DNA of 64,000 nt from positions 17,702-81,701 of the forward strand of contig JAQWWH010000085.1 in NCBI GenBank assembly GCA_029255105.1, in the 5' to 3' direction. Shown piece after piece: positions 41,479-51,146 of the stretch (the first letter of the stretch is position 1; each line of letters starts with the position of its first letter). The DNA comes from Flavimaricola sp. (lineage in GTDB: Bacteria > Pseudomonadota > Alphaproteobacteria > Rhodobacterales > Rhodobacteraceae). Under the pieces are notes generated by a model. The model was not told the origin of the DNA, searched no databases, and saw nothing but the letters and a program-made list of their open reading frames with translations. The position numbers were made by a program, and so were the translations under genes.

Positions 41479-43038
41479 TTACTTCATCGTGATGCGGCCG
41501 TCGGTGTAGGGGGTATAGGGCCCCTGCGCCTGCATGTACTCAATCACCACATCAGCCAGGTCGGGGCCAAAGTCATAGGCGTTCTCGGCATCGCGGAACA
41601 TGGCATAGCCGTCGCCCCCGTTGCGCACAAAGTTGTTGGAGACCACGCCGTAGGTCGCGGCCGGGTCAATGGCTGCCCCGCCCACCATGATGTCGCTGAT
41701 CCGGCTTCCCGGCTCCATGCTCAGATCGACGGTAAAGGTCATGCCCGCCACCTGCGGGAACCGGCCAGAGCCGTCCTCGTGCTGGCTTGCCCCGTTCTCG
41801 AGCGCGTCGATCATCGCCTGACCGCTGACAAAGAAGGTCGACAGCGTGTTCTGGAAAGGCAGCACCGTCAGGATCTCGCCTTTGGTGACTTCGCCCGCGT
41901 CGATGTTGGCCCGGATCCCACCCGAGTTCATGAACCCGATCTGGATGCCCTGATCGGCAACCCGCTCAAGCATGGCGTCTGCAATCAGGTTCCCGCCCGA
42001 GCATTCCATCTGGCGGCAGACGGCCCGGTCGCCGACGATCATGTCGACGGCCTCGGCCACGACCTCGTTGCGGATCTCGTCCAGCGGTGCGGCCAGTTCG
42101 GCAACCCGGGCGACAGATGCGGCATCCTCAGTGACAGAGGCGTCCATGATGATCGGTTCGCCCACGGCCTCGGTGATGACGCCGTTGTCGTCAAAGGTCA
42201 CGTTCAGCTCGCCCAGGAACTTGCCGTAGGCATAGGCCTGCACGATGGCCGTGTCGCCGACCATGATCGGATAGGGGCCCTTCGCGCCTTCGATGGTGTT
42301 GGACAGAAGGCTGTTGTCATGGCCGCCAACGATGACGTCGACGCCAGTGGGGCCCTCTGCGACCCGCGTGTCCACATTCAGGCCAGAGTGGCTGAGCACG
42401 ATGATCTTGTTCACGCCTTGGGCGGTCAGGGCATCGACCTGGGCCTGCACGGCAGCAACCGGATCAGAGAAGGTGACATTGGGTCCGGGGCTGGCCAGTT
42501 CGGCGGTGTTTTCCGGGGTCAGGCCGATCAGACCGATCCGCTCACCGCCTCGCTCGATGATGACCGATTTCTGAATTGCATCAGCAAGCATCTCTTCGCC
42601 TGCAAAATCGGCATTCGACATAAGCATCGGGAAGCTGACCGAATCGACAAAGCCGCGCAGAACCTCGGGGCCATCGTCGAATTCGTGGTTACCCACCGTC
42701 ATGGCGTCATAGCCCATCAGGTTCATGAACTCGGCCGCCATCGCGCCCTTGTAGTAGGTGTAGAACAGGGTGCCCTGGAACTGGTCGCCCCCATCCACAA
42801 GGATGGAGTTGTTGGACCGGGCCCGTGCTTCCTGAACAGCCGTGACAAGGCGGGCCGAGCCGCCAAAGCACTCTCCGGCCGTGTTATCCTCGGCGGAACA
42901 GCCTGAGTCGAACGCGCTGATCGGCTCAAACCGGGCGTGGAAATCGTTGGTGTGTAAAATGGTCAGCGAATAGTCGGCAGACGCTGCCCCGGCGCAAAGC
43001 GCAAGCGCGCAGGTCGAGGCCAGAATACGTGCAGTCAT
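41479..43038 (-). CDS. Periplasmic 5'-nucleotidase/UDP-sugar hydrolase-like metallophosphatase
   Basis: A 519-residue secreted enzyme. The signal peptide MTARILASTCALALCAGAASA is visible. The metallophosphatase domain shows HTNDFHARF, DGGDQFQG, VGNHEFDDG, 'VLSHSGLNVD' and VGGHDNS. The C-terminal nucleotidase domain has 'GGIRANIDAG' and 'VSNNFVRNGGDGY'. It probably dephosphorylates extracellular nucleotides to nucleosides and phosphate. It is a single-gene unit with its own terminator. Confidence 0.9.
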   Translation of the reverse strand: MTARILASTCALALCAGAASADYSLTILHTNDFHARFEPISAFDSGCSAEDNTAGECFGGSARLVTAVQEARARSNNSILVDGGDQFQGTLFYTYYKGAMAAEFMNLMGYDAMTVGNHEFDDGPEVLRGFVDSVSFPMLMSNADFAGEEMLADAIQKSVIIERGGERIGLIGLTPENTAELASPGPNVTFSDPVAAVQAQVDALTAQGVNKIIVLSHSGLNVDTRVAEGPTGVDVIVGGHDNSLLSNTIEGAKGPYPIMVGDTAIVQAYAYGKFLGELNVTFDDNGVITEAVGEPIIMDASVTEDAASVARVAELAAPLDEIRNEVVAEAVDMIVGDRAVCRQMECSGGNLIADAMLERVADQGIQIGFMNSGGIRANIDAGEVTKGEILTVLPFQNTLSTFFVSGQAMIDALENGASQHEDGSGRFPQVAGMTFTVDLSMEPGSRISDIMVGGAAIDPAATYGVVSNNFVRNGGDGYAMFRDAENAYDFGPDLADVVIEYMQAQGPYTPYTDGRITMK

Positions 43039-43192
43039 GACGGGATCCCCCGGTATGGTCTGAATTGTGACAGCTTGGTCTGCAATTGTCCGGCTGTCAA
43101 AGCGATCGCTGCCGCTTGGTCGCAGGTCTTCGCGACGGGTTCATGACGGACCGCATCTTGACCCTGTTACCGGGGCGCTGCATGAGATGGGT

Positions 43193-43528
43193 ATGATGAT
43201 TTACAAACTCCTCCTCGCGTCCGAATGGGCCGATCTGCAGGCCAAGGGGCAAACAGCAGGTGCCCCCATCGACCTGGCCGACGGTTATGTCCATCTGTCG
43301 ACAGGCGATCAGGTTGCCGAGACGGCGGCAAAATACTTCGCCGATATCAGAGGGCTCGTCCTGCTGGCCATCGACGATGGCCCGCTTGGCGCAGACCTGA
43401 AATGGGAACCCTCGCGCGGCGGGGCACTGTTTCCACACCTATACCGGGAACTGCGGCTGACCGATGTGGGCTGGCACCACGTGCTGGTGCTGCAAGACGG
43501 CGCACACCGGTTTCCGCCCCTCGCATGA
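43193..43528 (+). CDS. DUF952-family protein
   Basis: A protein of about 111 residues beginning [12 protein letters not shown], with '[16 protein letters not shown]' and '[16 protein letters not shown]', the hallmarks of DUF952. The function is not known. Frames upstream are open, but the family starts at the ATG-ATG pair (43193/43196). Its stop overlaps the pyrD start by four bases, so it is translated with pyrD. Confidence 0.83.
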   Translation: MMIYKLLLASEWADLQAKGQTAGAPIDLADGYVHLSTGDQVAETAAKYFADIRGLVLLAIDDGPLGADLKWEPSRGGALFPHLYRELRLTDVGWHHVLVLQDGAHRFPPLA

Positions 43529-44577
43529 GGGCGCTGACCACCCTTGGCCTCGCCGCCCTGCGCAGGTTCGACCCGGAACAGGCGCATGGGCTGGCGCTGA
43601 CGGCGCTCAACGCGGGGCTTGGCCCACGCTCGGGCGCGGTCAGCACAGCGCGGCTGCGCACCGTGCTCGCAGGGCTGGATCTGCCCAATCCCGTCGGGCT
43701 GGCGGCAGGTTTTGACAAAAACGCCGTGGCGCTGAAGGCGCTTGGCCAAAGCGGCTTTGGCTTTGTCGAGGTTGGGGCTGCCACACCCCGGGCCCAGCCC
43801 GGCAATCCCAAACCAAGGCTGTTTCGGCTGACCGAGGACGCGGGCGTCATCAACCGGTTCGGCTTCAACAACGACGGGATGGAGGCGATCGGGGCGCGGC
43901 TAGCGGGCCGCCCTGCCGGTCAGATCGTGGGTCTGAACCTCGGGGCCAACAAGGACAGCGCGGACCGGGCGGCGGACTTCGCAACGGTGCTGGCCCATTG
44001 CGCGGCACATCTGGACTTTGCCACCGTCAACGTCTCCTCCCCCAACACCGAACGACTGCGCGACCTTCAGGGCAAAGCCGCACTGGGTGCCCTTCTGGCC
44101 GGCGTGCGGGATGTCAACGATGGGCTGCCGCGGCCCTTGCCCATCTTCCTCAAGATCTCGCCGGACCTGACAGAGGCAGAGCTTGAGGACGTGGCCGACG
44201 TCGCCGAAGCGGCGGGCATCGCCGCCATTGTCGCCACCAACACCACCCTGTCGCGCGATGGACTGGCCAGCGCCAACAAGACCGAGGCCGGCGGGCTTTC
44301 AGGCCAGCCACTATTTGAAAAATCGACCCGGGTGCTGGCGCGACTGTCATCGCTGACGACGCTCCCCCTGATCGGGGTGGGCGGGATCGGCAGCGCCGAG
44401 CAGGCCTATGCCAAGATCCGGGCCGGGGCCAGCGCAGTGCAGCTTTATACAGCGCTTGCCTACAAGGGGCTTCACCTCGTCGACGACATCGCCCACGGAC
44501 TGGACGGGTTGCTGGCAAGGGATGGCTTTGCAACGGTGGCCGATGCCGTTGGGACAGGCCGCTCGGACTGGCTCTGA
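43525..44577 (+). CDS. pyrD: Dihydroorotate dehydrogenase, quinone-dependent (class 2)
   Basis: A 350-residue membrane-associated flavoenzyme. It has the N-terminal helical extension for quinone access, '[18 protein letters not shown]', '[11 protein letters not shown]', the class-2 catalytic Ser region 'NVSSPNT', '[14 protein letters not shown]' and 'LYTALAYKG'. It oxidises dihydroorotate to orotate in pyrimidine synthesis, passing electrons to quinone. The start overlaps the DUF952 gene (ATGA). Confidence 0.95.
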   Translation: MRALTTLGLAALRRFDPEQAHGLALTALNAGLGPRSGAVSTARLRTVLAGLDLPNPVGLAAGFDKNAVALKALGQSGFGFVEVGAATPRAQPGNPKPRLFRLTEDAGVINRFGFNNDGMEAIGARLAGRPAGQIVGLNLGANKDSADRAADFATVLAHCAAHLDFATVNVSSPNTERLRDLQGKAALGALLAGVRDVNDGLPRPLPIFLKISPDLTEAELEDVADVAEAAGIAAIVATNTTLSRDGLASANKTEAGGLSGQPLFEKSTRVLARLSSLTTLPLIGVGGIGSAEQAYAKIRAGASAVQLYTALAYKGLHLVDDIAHGLDGLLARDGFATVADAVGTGRSDWL

Positions 44578-44631
44578 CACCTTAGCCGCGCAACTCCCCC
44601 CTCATCTCGCCAAAAATATCCTCGGGGGGAA

Positions 44632-44665
44632 GGGCCGCAGGCCCGTGGGGGGCAGACAGCCCCCC
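44632..44665 (+). repeat. Tandem hairpins after pyrD
   Basis: Two adjacent stems, GGGCC-GCA-GGCCC (44632-44644) and GGGGGG-N7-CCCCCC (44647-44665), follow an AAAAATATCCTCGGGGGG stretch (44612-44629) that is of a style common downstream of roseobacter genes. They lie between convergent pyrD and the MATE gene and may act as a terminator for both. Confidence 0.5.
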
Positions 44666-44681
44666 TGCCACCACCACCAGC

Positions 44682-45995
44682 TCAGGCGACGGCTCGTTCG
44701 AGGGCGGGGTAACGCAGGCCAAGTGTGACGGCACGGGCCACGAAGCTGATCAAAAGGGCGATCCACAGGCCATGGTTGCCAAAGGCGGCCAGCAGGAACG
44801 GGGCAAGGGCAAAATAGATCAGGGCCGAGACGACCATCATGTTGCGCATGTCGCGGGTTCGGGTCGCCCCGATAAAGATGCCGTCCAGCATCCACGCCGC
44901 ACAGCCCACCAGCGGTGCCGCCACCATCCAGGGCAGGAACGCGCGGGCCGCCTCGCGGACCTCGGGGGCTGTCGCCATCAGGTCGATGATCGCGCCGCCC
45001 CACAGGGCAAAGGCCAGCGCCATGGCGGCACAGGCCGCAGCCCCCCAAAGGCTTGCCAGCACCGCCCCACGGCGCAGCACGGGCAGGGCGCGGGCGCCAA
45101 CGGCCTGGCCAACGATCGCCTCGGCGGCGAAGGCAAATCCATCCAAGGCATAGGCCGTGATGTGCAGGAACTGCAGCAAGACCTGATTGGCGGCCAGGCG
45201 CACATCGCCCAGACCCGCCCCAAAGAACAGGAAGCTGACGAAAATCGCCTGCAACAGGACCGACCGGATCAGGATGTCGCCGTTCACGCTGGCCATCCGG
45301 CGCAAACGCGCGGCGTCCAGAATGCGCTCGACATCCCGCCATGCCCGGCCGCGAAAGGCCGCCCGGCACATCCAGAGACCCAGCAAAAGGCCCGACCATT
45401 CCGCCAGAAAGGTCGCAAAGGCCACGCCCTGCACGCCCCAGCCCAACCCCAGCACGAACCACAGGTCCAGGATCACGTTCAGACCGTTCATCCAGACCTG
45501 GATGACCAGCACAGCGCGGGTGCGTTCCTTGGCGATCAGCCAACCGGTTATGCCGTAAAGGGCGATAGCGGCGGGGGCTGACCAGATGCGGATGCCCATA
45601 TAGGCCCGGGCCAGTCCTTCGACCTCGGCGCTGGCCGGCGACACCCGGAAGCCCAGCATGAACAGCGGAACCTGCAATGCAATCATCGCGGCCCCTGCCC
45701 CCAACCCGATCAGCAGGACCCGGCTCAGCAGGGCGGACACCTCGGCGGTGTCCCCGGCCCCATGGGCCTGGCTGGCCAGCCCCGTTGTTCCCATGCGCAA
45801 AAAGCCAAAGATCCAATAAAACGCAGTCAGGATGATCGCACCGATCCCCACCGCCCCGATGGGGGCGGCCTCGCCCAACTGGCCAACAACGCCTGTGTCC
45901 ACCGCCCCGAGGATCGGGACAGTCGCGTTCGACACCACGATGGGCAGGGCAATGGCCAGGACCCGTCTGTCGGTCGGCAGGATCGCGTCAGACAT
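44682..45995 (-). CDS. MATE-family efflux transporter
   Basis: A 437-residue protein with about twelve hydrophobic segments in two repeats, typical MATE phrases being 'IVVSNATVPILGAVDTGVVGQLG', 'GFLRMGTTGLASQAHGAGD' and 'QVLLQFLHITAYALDGFAFAAEAIVGQAVGA'. It resembles the DinF-like branch of sodium- or proton-driven drug exporters. It overlaps the upstream thioesterase gene by eight bases, so the two are cotranscribed. Confidence 0.9.
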   Translation of the reverse strand: MSDAILPTDRRVLAIALPIVVSNATVPILGAVDTGVVGQLGEAAPIGAVGIGAIILTAFYWIFGFLRMGTTGLASQAHGAGDTAEVSALLSRVLLIGLGAGAAMIALQVPLFMLGFRVSPASAEVEGLARAYMGIRIWSAPAAIALYGITGWLIAKERTRAVLVIQVWMNGLNVILDLWFVLGLGWGVQGVAFATFLAEWSGLLLGLWMCRAAFRGRAWRDVERILDAARLRRMASVNGDILIRSVLLQAIFVSFLFFGAGLGDVRLAANQVLLQFLHITAYALDGFAFAAEAIVGQAVGARALPVLRRGAVLASLWGAAACAAMALAFALWGGAIIDLMATAPEVREAARAFLPWMVAAPLVGCAAWMLDGIFIGATRTRDMRNMMVVSALIYFALAPFLLAAFGNHGLWIALLISFVARAVTLGLRYPALERAVA

Positions 45996-46524
45996 CTGTA
46001 TCCGGCATCAGGAAATGCCCGGTGGCCTGGGCAAAAAGCCGGGCGCGGTTGTCCTGCCAGGCCTCGACATGAACACTGGCAAAGCGCCGCCCCGAGCGGT
46101 TTACCCGCGCTCGCGCATAGGCATCGCGCGGCAGGCCCGAACGAAGATAGTCGACCGTGAAGTCGATGGTCTTGGGCAGCCGCACGAGCGGCAAGGCCGG
46201 ATTTGCGGGCTTTGCACCTTCGGGCGGGAGGCCTGCCGGGGAAACTGCAGCAGGCCGGTGCTCCATCTCGTCCCAGATCATCGCCCAGCTTAGTTCGATG
46301 ATGGCCGCAACCTCGAGGAAGGCCGCCGTGGCGCCGCCATGCAAGGCCGGGATCATCGGATTACCGATCAGCTTGTCGTCGAAAGGCAGGATTGCCGTAA
46401 GCTCGTCCCCCCTGCGATCAAACCGGATGCCAAGGAACTGAATATAGGGCACACCGCCGACCAGCGCCTGAAGAGCCGCATCTCGCCGCTGCTTTACAAC
46501 CTGGACAGGCTCAGGACGCTTCAT
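45988..46524 (-). CDS. PaaI-like hotdog-fold thioesterase (first copy)
   Basis: A 178-residue hotdog protein with the active-site stretch 'GNPMIPALHGGATAAFLEVAAIIEL', where HGG is the family hallmark, and an unusual insertion ('HRPAAVSPAGLPPEGAKPANPALP') after it, making it longer than simple PaaI enzymes. The start at 46524, preceded by GGGAAAG, was chosen because the longer open frame runs through a palindromic repeat. It hydrolyses an acyl-CoA of unknown kind. Confidence 0.8.
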   Translation of the reverse strand: MKRPEPVQVVKQRRDAALQALVGGVPYIQFLGIRFDRRGDELTAILPFDDKLIGNPMIPALHGGATAAFLEVAAIIELSWAMIWDEMEHRPAAVSPAGLPPEGAKPANPALPLVRLPKTIDFTVDYLRSGLPRDAYARARVNRSGRRFASVHVEAWQDNRARLFAQATGHFLMPDTDV

Positions 46525-46543
46525 GTCATTTCTTTCCCGGCGG

Positions 46544-46565
46544 GGTGGGTCAAGACCCACCTTAC
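46544..46565. repeat. Dispersed palindrome, copy 1 (partial)
   Basis: GGTGGGTC-AA-GACCCACC then TTAC. The left outer GTAA is missing. It lies between two thioesterase genes, upstream of the first. Confidence 0.75.
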
Positions 46566-46594
46566 GACGCAGCGCAATGTGACCAATCTTGCGG

Positions 46595-47044
46595 TCATTT
46601 CGGCAATTCCACGGTGAATGTGCCGGTGGCGGTCGCAACAGGTCTGCTGTCGTCCTCATCCACCGCCACCGCCCGGACAAAGGCAACACTGCGGGTCATG
46701 TGGTAGCACTCCGCGCGGGCCGAAATCCGCTGCCCCGGTGTCGCCGGTCGCATATAATCGATCCGCAGATCAAGCGTTGCCGTCCCCAACGGCCCGGCCG
46801 GATGGGCCATGACAGCCGCACCGCCACAGGTATCCATGAGCGCCGAGACAGCCCCACCGTGAATGACGCCTGTCTCCGGATCGCCAACCAGCTTGGGGTC
46901 ATAGGGCATGGACATCACGGCCTGTCCTTCGGCGATCTTGTCCATGGCCATTCCCAGGGCACGGCTATGGGGAAGGGCTACGACGAACGCCTGGGCCAAA
47001 CGCTGGCGCAGTGCTTCGGCCTCTTGCTTGGTTTTGTCGGCCAA
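46595..47044 (-). CDS. PaaI-like hotdog-fold thioesterase (second copy)
   Basis: A 149-residue hotdog thioesterase with '[24 protein letters not shown]' and the substrate-cavity stretch '[19 protein letters not shown]', both standard for PaaI/YbgC-type enzymes. It shares the fold but little obvious sequence with its neighbour. It probably releases acyl chains from CoA in the fatty-acid context of this region. Confidence 0.85.
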   Translation of the reverse strand: MADKTKQEAEALRQRLAQAFVVALPHSRALGMAMDKIAEGQAVMSMPYDPKLVGDPETGVIHGGAVSALMDTCGGAAVMAHPAGPLGTATLDLRIDYMRPATPGQRISARAECYHMTRSVAFVRAVAVDEDDSRPVATATGTFTVELPK

Positions 47045-47181
47045 TGTGCCTCGCCCCTTCTCATGGTCGCCTCACCATTCCCCTCTTGGGGGTCCTTCGC
47101 AAGGCCAAAGCCGCCCGCCGCAATGCGAAGCTGTTGCCCAGAACTCAAAGCCCGACTAGATTCAAACGGAGGAGAATGTGT

Positions 47182-47550
47182 ATGTCCGACACCCGTTTGT
47201 CATTCAAGGAAATGTGTGCGCGGTTCGACGTAACGCCGCGCACATTGCGGTACTACGAGTATATCGAGCTCCTCGCCCCCGAGCGGGACGGAAGAGCGCG
47301 GTTCTACGGCCCCCGCGAACTGGCACGCATGACCCTTATCCTGCGCGGCCGGCGCTTTGGGTTTGCCCTTGAAGACATTCGCCAGTGGCTTTTGATTTAC
47401 GAGCACGAAGGCACCCAAGCGCAGATGCACGCCTGGATAGACCTGGCCGACCGCCAGCTTGCCGAACTGGCCGAACAGCGGCGGCAACTGGATGAGACAA
47501 TGCAAGAGTTGCGCAAACTGCGTGATGAGACGGCCACCACCCTGAGCTAG
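47182..47550 (+). CDS. MerR-family transcriptional regulator (first copy)
   Basis: A 122-residue regulator with an N-terminal MerR helix-turn-helix ([25 protein letters not shown] in shortened form, about residues 7-31) and a C-terminal coiled coil rich in Leu, Glu and Arg. No metal-binding cysteines are present, so it is not a metal sensor. The ATG at 47182 has GGAGGA at an ideal eight bases; longer frames are spurious. It is closely similar to the next MerR gene, as if by duplication. Confidence 0.87.
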   Translation: MSDTRLSFKEMCARFDVTPRTLRYYEYIELLAPERDGRARFYGPRELARMTLILRGRRFGFALEDIRQWLLIYEHEGTQAQMHAWIDLADRQLAELAEQRRQLDETMQELRKLRDETATTLS

Positions 47551-47616
47551 CCGTTGGGGGCACCAGCCCCGATACAGGCTAACCTTTCGTCACCCCAAAA
47601 ATGACGCGGCGTTTTG

Positions 47617-47647
47617 TTTACGTTAACGTCACCTTTACTTGTATGCT
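47617..47647 (+). promoter_or_regulatory. MerR-type promoter with 19-base spacer and ACGTTAACGT palindrome
   Basis: A -35-like TTTACG (47617-47622) and a -10-like TATGCT (47642-47647) are separated by 19 bases, the long spacing typical of MerR-controlled promoters. A palindrome ACGTTAACGT (47620-47629) overlaps the -35. It resembles the TTTACGTwAACG sites reported for LiuR-type MerR regulators. It lies 54 bases before the start of the second MerR gene, suggesting autoregulation and control of the following acyl-CoA genes. Confidence 0.6.
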
Positions 47648-47700
47648 GGCTGCAAAAGCTTCACCCTGCAAAGCGAACCGTTGCTCAAGAGGGCATGCGC

Positions 47701-48105
47701 ATGACGACGCCAACGACGAACCTGACCATCCGCGAGATGTGCGACACTTTCGATGTCACACCACGAACCCTGCGCTTTTACGAATCCAAAGAACTTTTGT
47801 TCCCGGTACGCGACGGGACGAAACGATACTTTACCAAGCGCGATCGCGCCCGGCTCAAACTGATCCTGCGGGGCAAACGCTTCGGCTTCAGCCTGGAAGA
47901 AATCCGGCAGTTGCTGGAACTCTATGACATGGAGGATCAGAAGACGACGCAGTTGGCCAAGACCTTTGAGCTGGCCCAAGTCCACCTGGCCGAGATGGAA
48001 GCCCAGAAAGCCGAACTCGAAGAAGCGATATCCGAACTCAAGATTCAGATCGACTGGGGCGCCAAGGAGCTTGAACGCCTGAAAAAGCAGACGTCCGCCG
48101 CCTGA
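47701..48105 (+). CDS. MerR-family transcriptional regulator (second copy, LiuR-like)
   Basis: A 134-residue MerR regulator: DNA-binding domain with '[24 protein letters not shown]' and '[28 protein letters not shown]', followed by a C-terminal coiled coil ('[25 protein letters not shown]'). No metal-binding cysteines. It is of the type that controls branched-chain or fatty-acid degradation and lies 55 bases ahead of the acyl-CoA dehydrogenase gene. The ATG at 47701 has AAGAGGG seven bases ahead. Confidence 0.85.
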   Translation: MTTPTTNLTIREMCDTFDVTPRTLRFYESKELLFPVRDGTKRYFTKRDRARLKLILRGKRFGFSLEEIRQLLELYDMEDQKTTQLAKTFELAQVHLAEMEAQKAELEEAISELKIQIDWGAKELERLKKQTSAA

Positions 48106-48160
48106 CATTGACAAAGCCCCCCCTCTACCCACGCCCGCCCCACCAAAGGGAGACCCCGAA

Positions 48161-49939
48161 ATGCCTAGCTACACAGCCCCCGTCAAAGACATGCAATTCA
48201 TCCTGCACGATCTGCTGGATGTGAGCGCCCAGGACATTCCCGGCTTTGCCGACCTGGACCGCGATTTCACAAGCGCCGTGCTGGAAGAGGCCGGCAAGAT
48301 CGCCACCCAGGTTCTCGCCCCGCTCAACGCGGTTGGCGACCGTGAAGGCTGCAGGCTGGAAAATGGTGTGGTGCGGACGCCAACAGGCTTCAAGGAAGCC
48401 TACAAACAGGTCTGCGAAGGCGGCTGGCCAGGGCTGGATTGTGATCCTGAATACGGTGGACAGGGGATCCCTTACGTCTTGCATTCGGCCGTGGGCGAGT
48501 TCTTCAGCTCTGCCAACATGGCGTTTCAGGTCTATAACGGGCTGACGCACGGTGCGGTGTCGGCGATCAATGTACACGCTACCGCCGAACAGAAGGCCCG
48601 CTTCCTGCCGCGGATGATTACCGGCGAGTGGACCGGGACCATGAACCTGACCGAGCCGCAATGCGGCACTGACCTCGCGCTGATGCGGACAAGGGCAGAG
48701 CCGCAGGGCGACGGCAGCTACCGGGTGACGGGTCAGAAGATCTTCATCTCTGGCGGGGAACAAGATCTGTCCGAGAACATCATCCACCTCGTCCTCGCCA
48801 AGATCCCCGGCGGGCCCGACGGCATCAAGGGCGTATCCCTGTTCATCGTGCCAAAGTTCCTCGTCAACGAAGACGGGTCGCTGGGCGCGCGCAACGGCGT
48901 GTCAGTGGGATCCATCGAGGAAAAGATGGGGCTGCACGGCAATGCGACCTGCGTGATGAACTACGACGGCGCTGTGGGCTACCTGCTTGGCGCAGAGCAC
49001 AAGGGCATGCGGGCCATGTTTACCATGATGAACGAGGCGCGGCTGGCCGTCGGACTGCAGGGCTATGCCCAGGCGGAGGTCGCGTACCAGAACGCCGTAG
49101 CCTATGCCAACGACCGGCTGCAGGGCCGCGATGTGACGGGGGCGAAGTACCCGGAGAAATCCGCCGACCCGATCATCGTACACCCCGATATCCGCCGCAA
49201 CCTGATGGACCAGAAAAGCTTTGTCGAAGGCGCCCGTGCGCTGGCGCTTTGGGGCGCGCAGCTGATCGATCGGTCCCACAGGCTTGACGACAAGGAGGCC
49301 GATGGCCTGATTTCGCTGATGATCCCGGTGATCAAGGGCTTTCTGACCGATAAGGGCTTTGAATATTCAGTGGCAGCGCAGCAGGTCTATGGCGGTCATG
49401 GCTATATCGAGGAATGGGGCATGTCCCAGTTCGCCCGGGATGCCCGGATTGCCATGATCTACGAGGGGGCCAACGGCATTCAGGCGCTGGACCTCGTCGG
49501 CCGCAAGCTGGGCCTTGATGGCGGCAAGCACGTCATGGCGTTCTTCGAGATGGTGGAGACCTTTATCAAGGAGAATGAAGGGGATCAGCGGCTGAAGGCC
49601 GATTTCCTCGACCCTCTCAAAGCAGCGTCGAAGGACTTGCAGGCGGCGGGCCTCTACTTCATGCAGAACGGAATGAAGACGCCGAACAATGCCTTGGCGG
49701 GATCCTATGATTTCATGCACATGATGGGGCACGTCTGCTTTGGCCTGATGTGGGGCCGAATGGCAAAGGCGGCCTATGCGGCGCTCGATGAAGTGAAAGC
49801 GGACAAGGCGTTCTACGAGACCAAGATCGCCACCGGGCGCTACTACATGGCGCGCCAGTTGCCCGCGACCACGATGCACCTGGCCCGGATCAACAGCGGG
49901 GCAGATACGGTCATGGCGCTGGAGGCTGCCAATTTCTGA
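48161..49939 (+). CDS. Large acyl-CoA dehydrogenase (DmdC/FadE-like, about 590 residues)
   Basis: A 592-residue acyl-CoA dehydrogenase, longer than the classical 380-residue enzymes because of an N-terminal helix and a C-terminal extension, as in 3-methylmercaptopropionyl-CoA dehydrogenase (DmdC) and related enzymes. Family stretches: '[21 protein letters not shown]' (FAD binding), '[16 protein letters not shown]', the catalytic-base region '[37 protein letters not shown]'. The operon-like context with thiolase and FadB favours beta-oxidation of ordinary acyl-CoAs; a role in dimethylsulfoniopropionate breakdown remains possible. Confidence 0.88.
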   Translation: MPSYTAPVKDMQFILHDLLDVSAQDIPGFADLDRDFTSAVLEEAGKIATQVLAPLNAVGDREGCRLENGVVRTPTGFKEAYKQVCEGGWPGLDCDPEYGGQGIPYVLHSAVGEFFSSANMAFQVYNGLTHGAVSAINVHATAEQKARFLPRMITGEWTGTMNLTEPQCGTDLALMRTRAEPQGDGSYRVTGQKIFISGGEQDLSENIIHLVLAKIPGGPDGIKGVSLFIVPKFLVNEDGSLGARNGVSVGSIEEKMGLHGNATCVMNYDGAVGYLLGAEHKGMRAMFTMMNEARLAVGLQGYAQAEVAYQNAVAYANDRLQGRDVTGAKYPEKSADPIIVHPDIRRNLMDQKSFVEGARALALWGAQLIDRSHRLDDKEADGLISLMIPVIKGFLTDKGFEYSVAAQQVYGGHGYIEEWGMSQFARDARIAMIYEGANGIQALDLVGRKLGLDGGKHVMAFFEMVETFIKENEGDQRLKADFLDPLKAASKDLQAAGLYFMQNGMKTPNNALAGSYDFMHMMGHVCFGLMWGRMAKAAYAALDEVKADKAFYETKIATGRYYMARQLPATTMHLARINSGADTVMALEAANF

Positions 49940-49946
49940 ACAGGGC

Positions 49947-49968
49947 GGTGGGTCATGACCCACCTTAC
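49947..49968. repeat. Dispersed palindrome, copy 2
   Basis: Perfect 18-base palindrome with arms GGTGGGTCA/TGACCCACC (49947-49964) followed by TTAC. It begins seven bases after the acyl-CoA dehydrogenase stop. Confidence 0.8.
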
Positions 49969-49992
49969 TTTGCCATCCGACCGGAGGATACG

Positions 49993-50205
49993 ATGCCGAA
50001 ACGCTTGCGCCTGACACGCCGATTTCCTGTTGCCATGACAGAGGATGGATATCGTCGGCTCAAGCGTTTTGCCGCCGAGGCAGGCCTTGATGAAGGTGAG
50101 GCGCTGTCCTTCTTGTTCGAAAACTTCGACAGCGTGATCGATGCAGACACCTTTGGCCACCGCTTGCGCTTGTTCAATGCAGAGTTGGAGGCGCGCAAGA
50201 AATGA
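49993..50205 (+). CDS. Small protein of unknown function (70 residues)
   Basis: Starts MPKRLRLTRRFPVAMTEDGY, with a GGAGG ribosome-binding site seven bases ahead of the ATG at 49993. The basic N-terminus is followed by predicted helices (DGYRRLKRFAAEAGLDEGE, then ALSFLFENFDSV). I do not recognise the family. The N-terminal half could be a small DNA- or RNA-binding ribbon-helix fold. It lies between the acyl-CoA dehydrogenase and GST genes and may be cotranscribed. Confidence 0.6.
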   Translation: MPKRLRLTRRFPVAMTEDGYRRLKRFAAEAGLDEGEALSFLFENFDSVIDADTFGHRLRLFNAELEARKK

Positions 50206-50230
50206 GCCCTCGCACGCATATCGGATCGCG

Positions 50231-50243
50231 CCGCCTCCGGCGG
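50231..50243 (+). repeat. Short hairpin CCGCC-TCC-GGCGG followed by GAGTATTT
   Basis: A five-base stem with three-base loop followed by GAGTATTT. This combination is frequent at the 3' side of roseobacter genes and is probably a terminator or extragenic repeat. The rest of 50206-50499 (294 bases) contains no recognisable gene; a CTTCGTTCCAAATACTCAAAA-like stretch near 50436-50455 is of the same style. Confidence 0.5.
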
Positions 50244-50499
50244 GAGTATTTCGACCGGAGCGAATGGTCAGGACAGCTCCACCCCGATCCGGGCCGAGTG
50301 TTCCCCGGGCCCGGGGGCGCTTCACGGCGGATCGGGGCTTCGCTCCGTGCGGTCATCGGCTCTCCAGCCTGTACCGCAGCATGGACGATGAATGACCTTG
50401 ATTAAGGATTGGTTGATGTAAGACCCTGCTGCTTCGCTTCGTTCCAAATACTCAAAATCTCCTGTCCGCTAAGGGCAGTCCCGCGAAAGGGGTTACGAC

Positions 50500-51135
50500 A
50501 TGACGATCAGATTGCACTGCTTTGGAGAGAGCGGGAATGCCTATAAGGCCGCTCTGACACTGACCCTTGCCGGTGCGGAGTGGGATCCTGTCTACGTCGA
50601 TTTCTTTAACGGCGCGACGCGAAGCCCGGAGTTCCGCGCCCTGAACATCATGGGCGAAGTGCCCGTCATGGAAGATGGCGATCTGGTCCTGACCCAATCG
50701 GGGGTCATTCAGGACTATGTCAGCTCAAAAACGGGCAAGCTGGGAGGCCGGTCGGCTGCGGAACGCCGCGATGTTCTGCGCTGGATGTTCTTTGATAATC
50801 ACAAGGTGTCCGGTGTTGCAGGCCCCTTGCGCTTCAACATGAACTTTCTGCCCGAGGACAAGCGCAGCGCCGAGGTCAACGGGTTTTTGTCAATGCGCCT
50901 GACGTCGGCGCTGAAGGTCATGGATGCCGCCCTGGCCGGACACGACTGGCTGACCGGGGCCGAGCCGACCATCGCCGATCTGGCCTGTTGTGGATACCTG
51001 TTCTACCCCGAGCCTTTTGGCTTTGACCGCAAGGCCTTTTCCAATGTCGACCGCTGGCTCGACGCGATTGCCGCCCTGCCCGGTTGGAAACACCCCTATG
51101 ATATGATGCCCGGCTCGCCTGCCGACCGCGCCTGA
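50500..51135 (+). CDS. Glutathione S-transferase-like protein in the acyl-CoA operon
   Basis: A 211-residue GST: thioredoxin-like domain with 'LHCFGESGNAYKAALTLTL' and the glutathione-site 'NIMGEVPVMEDGDLVLTQSGVIQDYV', then a helical domain with 'LTGAEPTIADLACCGYLFYPEPFGF'. GST genes often lie among roseobacter beta-oxidation genes. It starts 295 bases after the small protein and ends 11 bases before the thiolase, so it probably shares its transcript. The substrate is unknown. Confidence 0.85.
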   Translation: MTIRLHCFGESGNAYKAALTLTLAGAEWDPVYVDFFNGATRSPEFRALNIMGEVPVMEDGDLVLTQSGVIQDYVSSKTGKLGGRSAAERRDVLRWMFFDNHKVSGVAGPLRFNMNFLPEDKRSAEVNGFLSMRLTSALKVMDAALAGHDWLTGAEPTIADLACCGYLFYPEPFGFDRKAFSNVDRWLDAIAALPGWKHPYDMMPGSPADRA

Positions 51136-51146
51136 AGGAGGACCCC

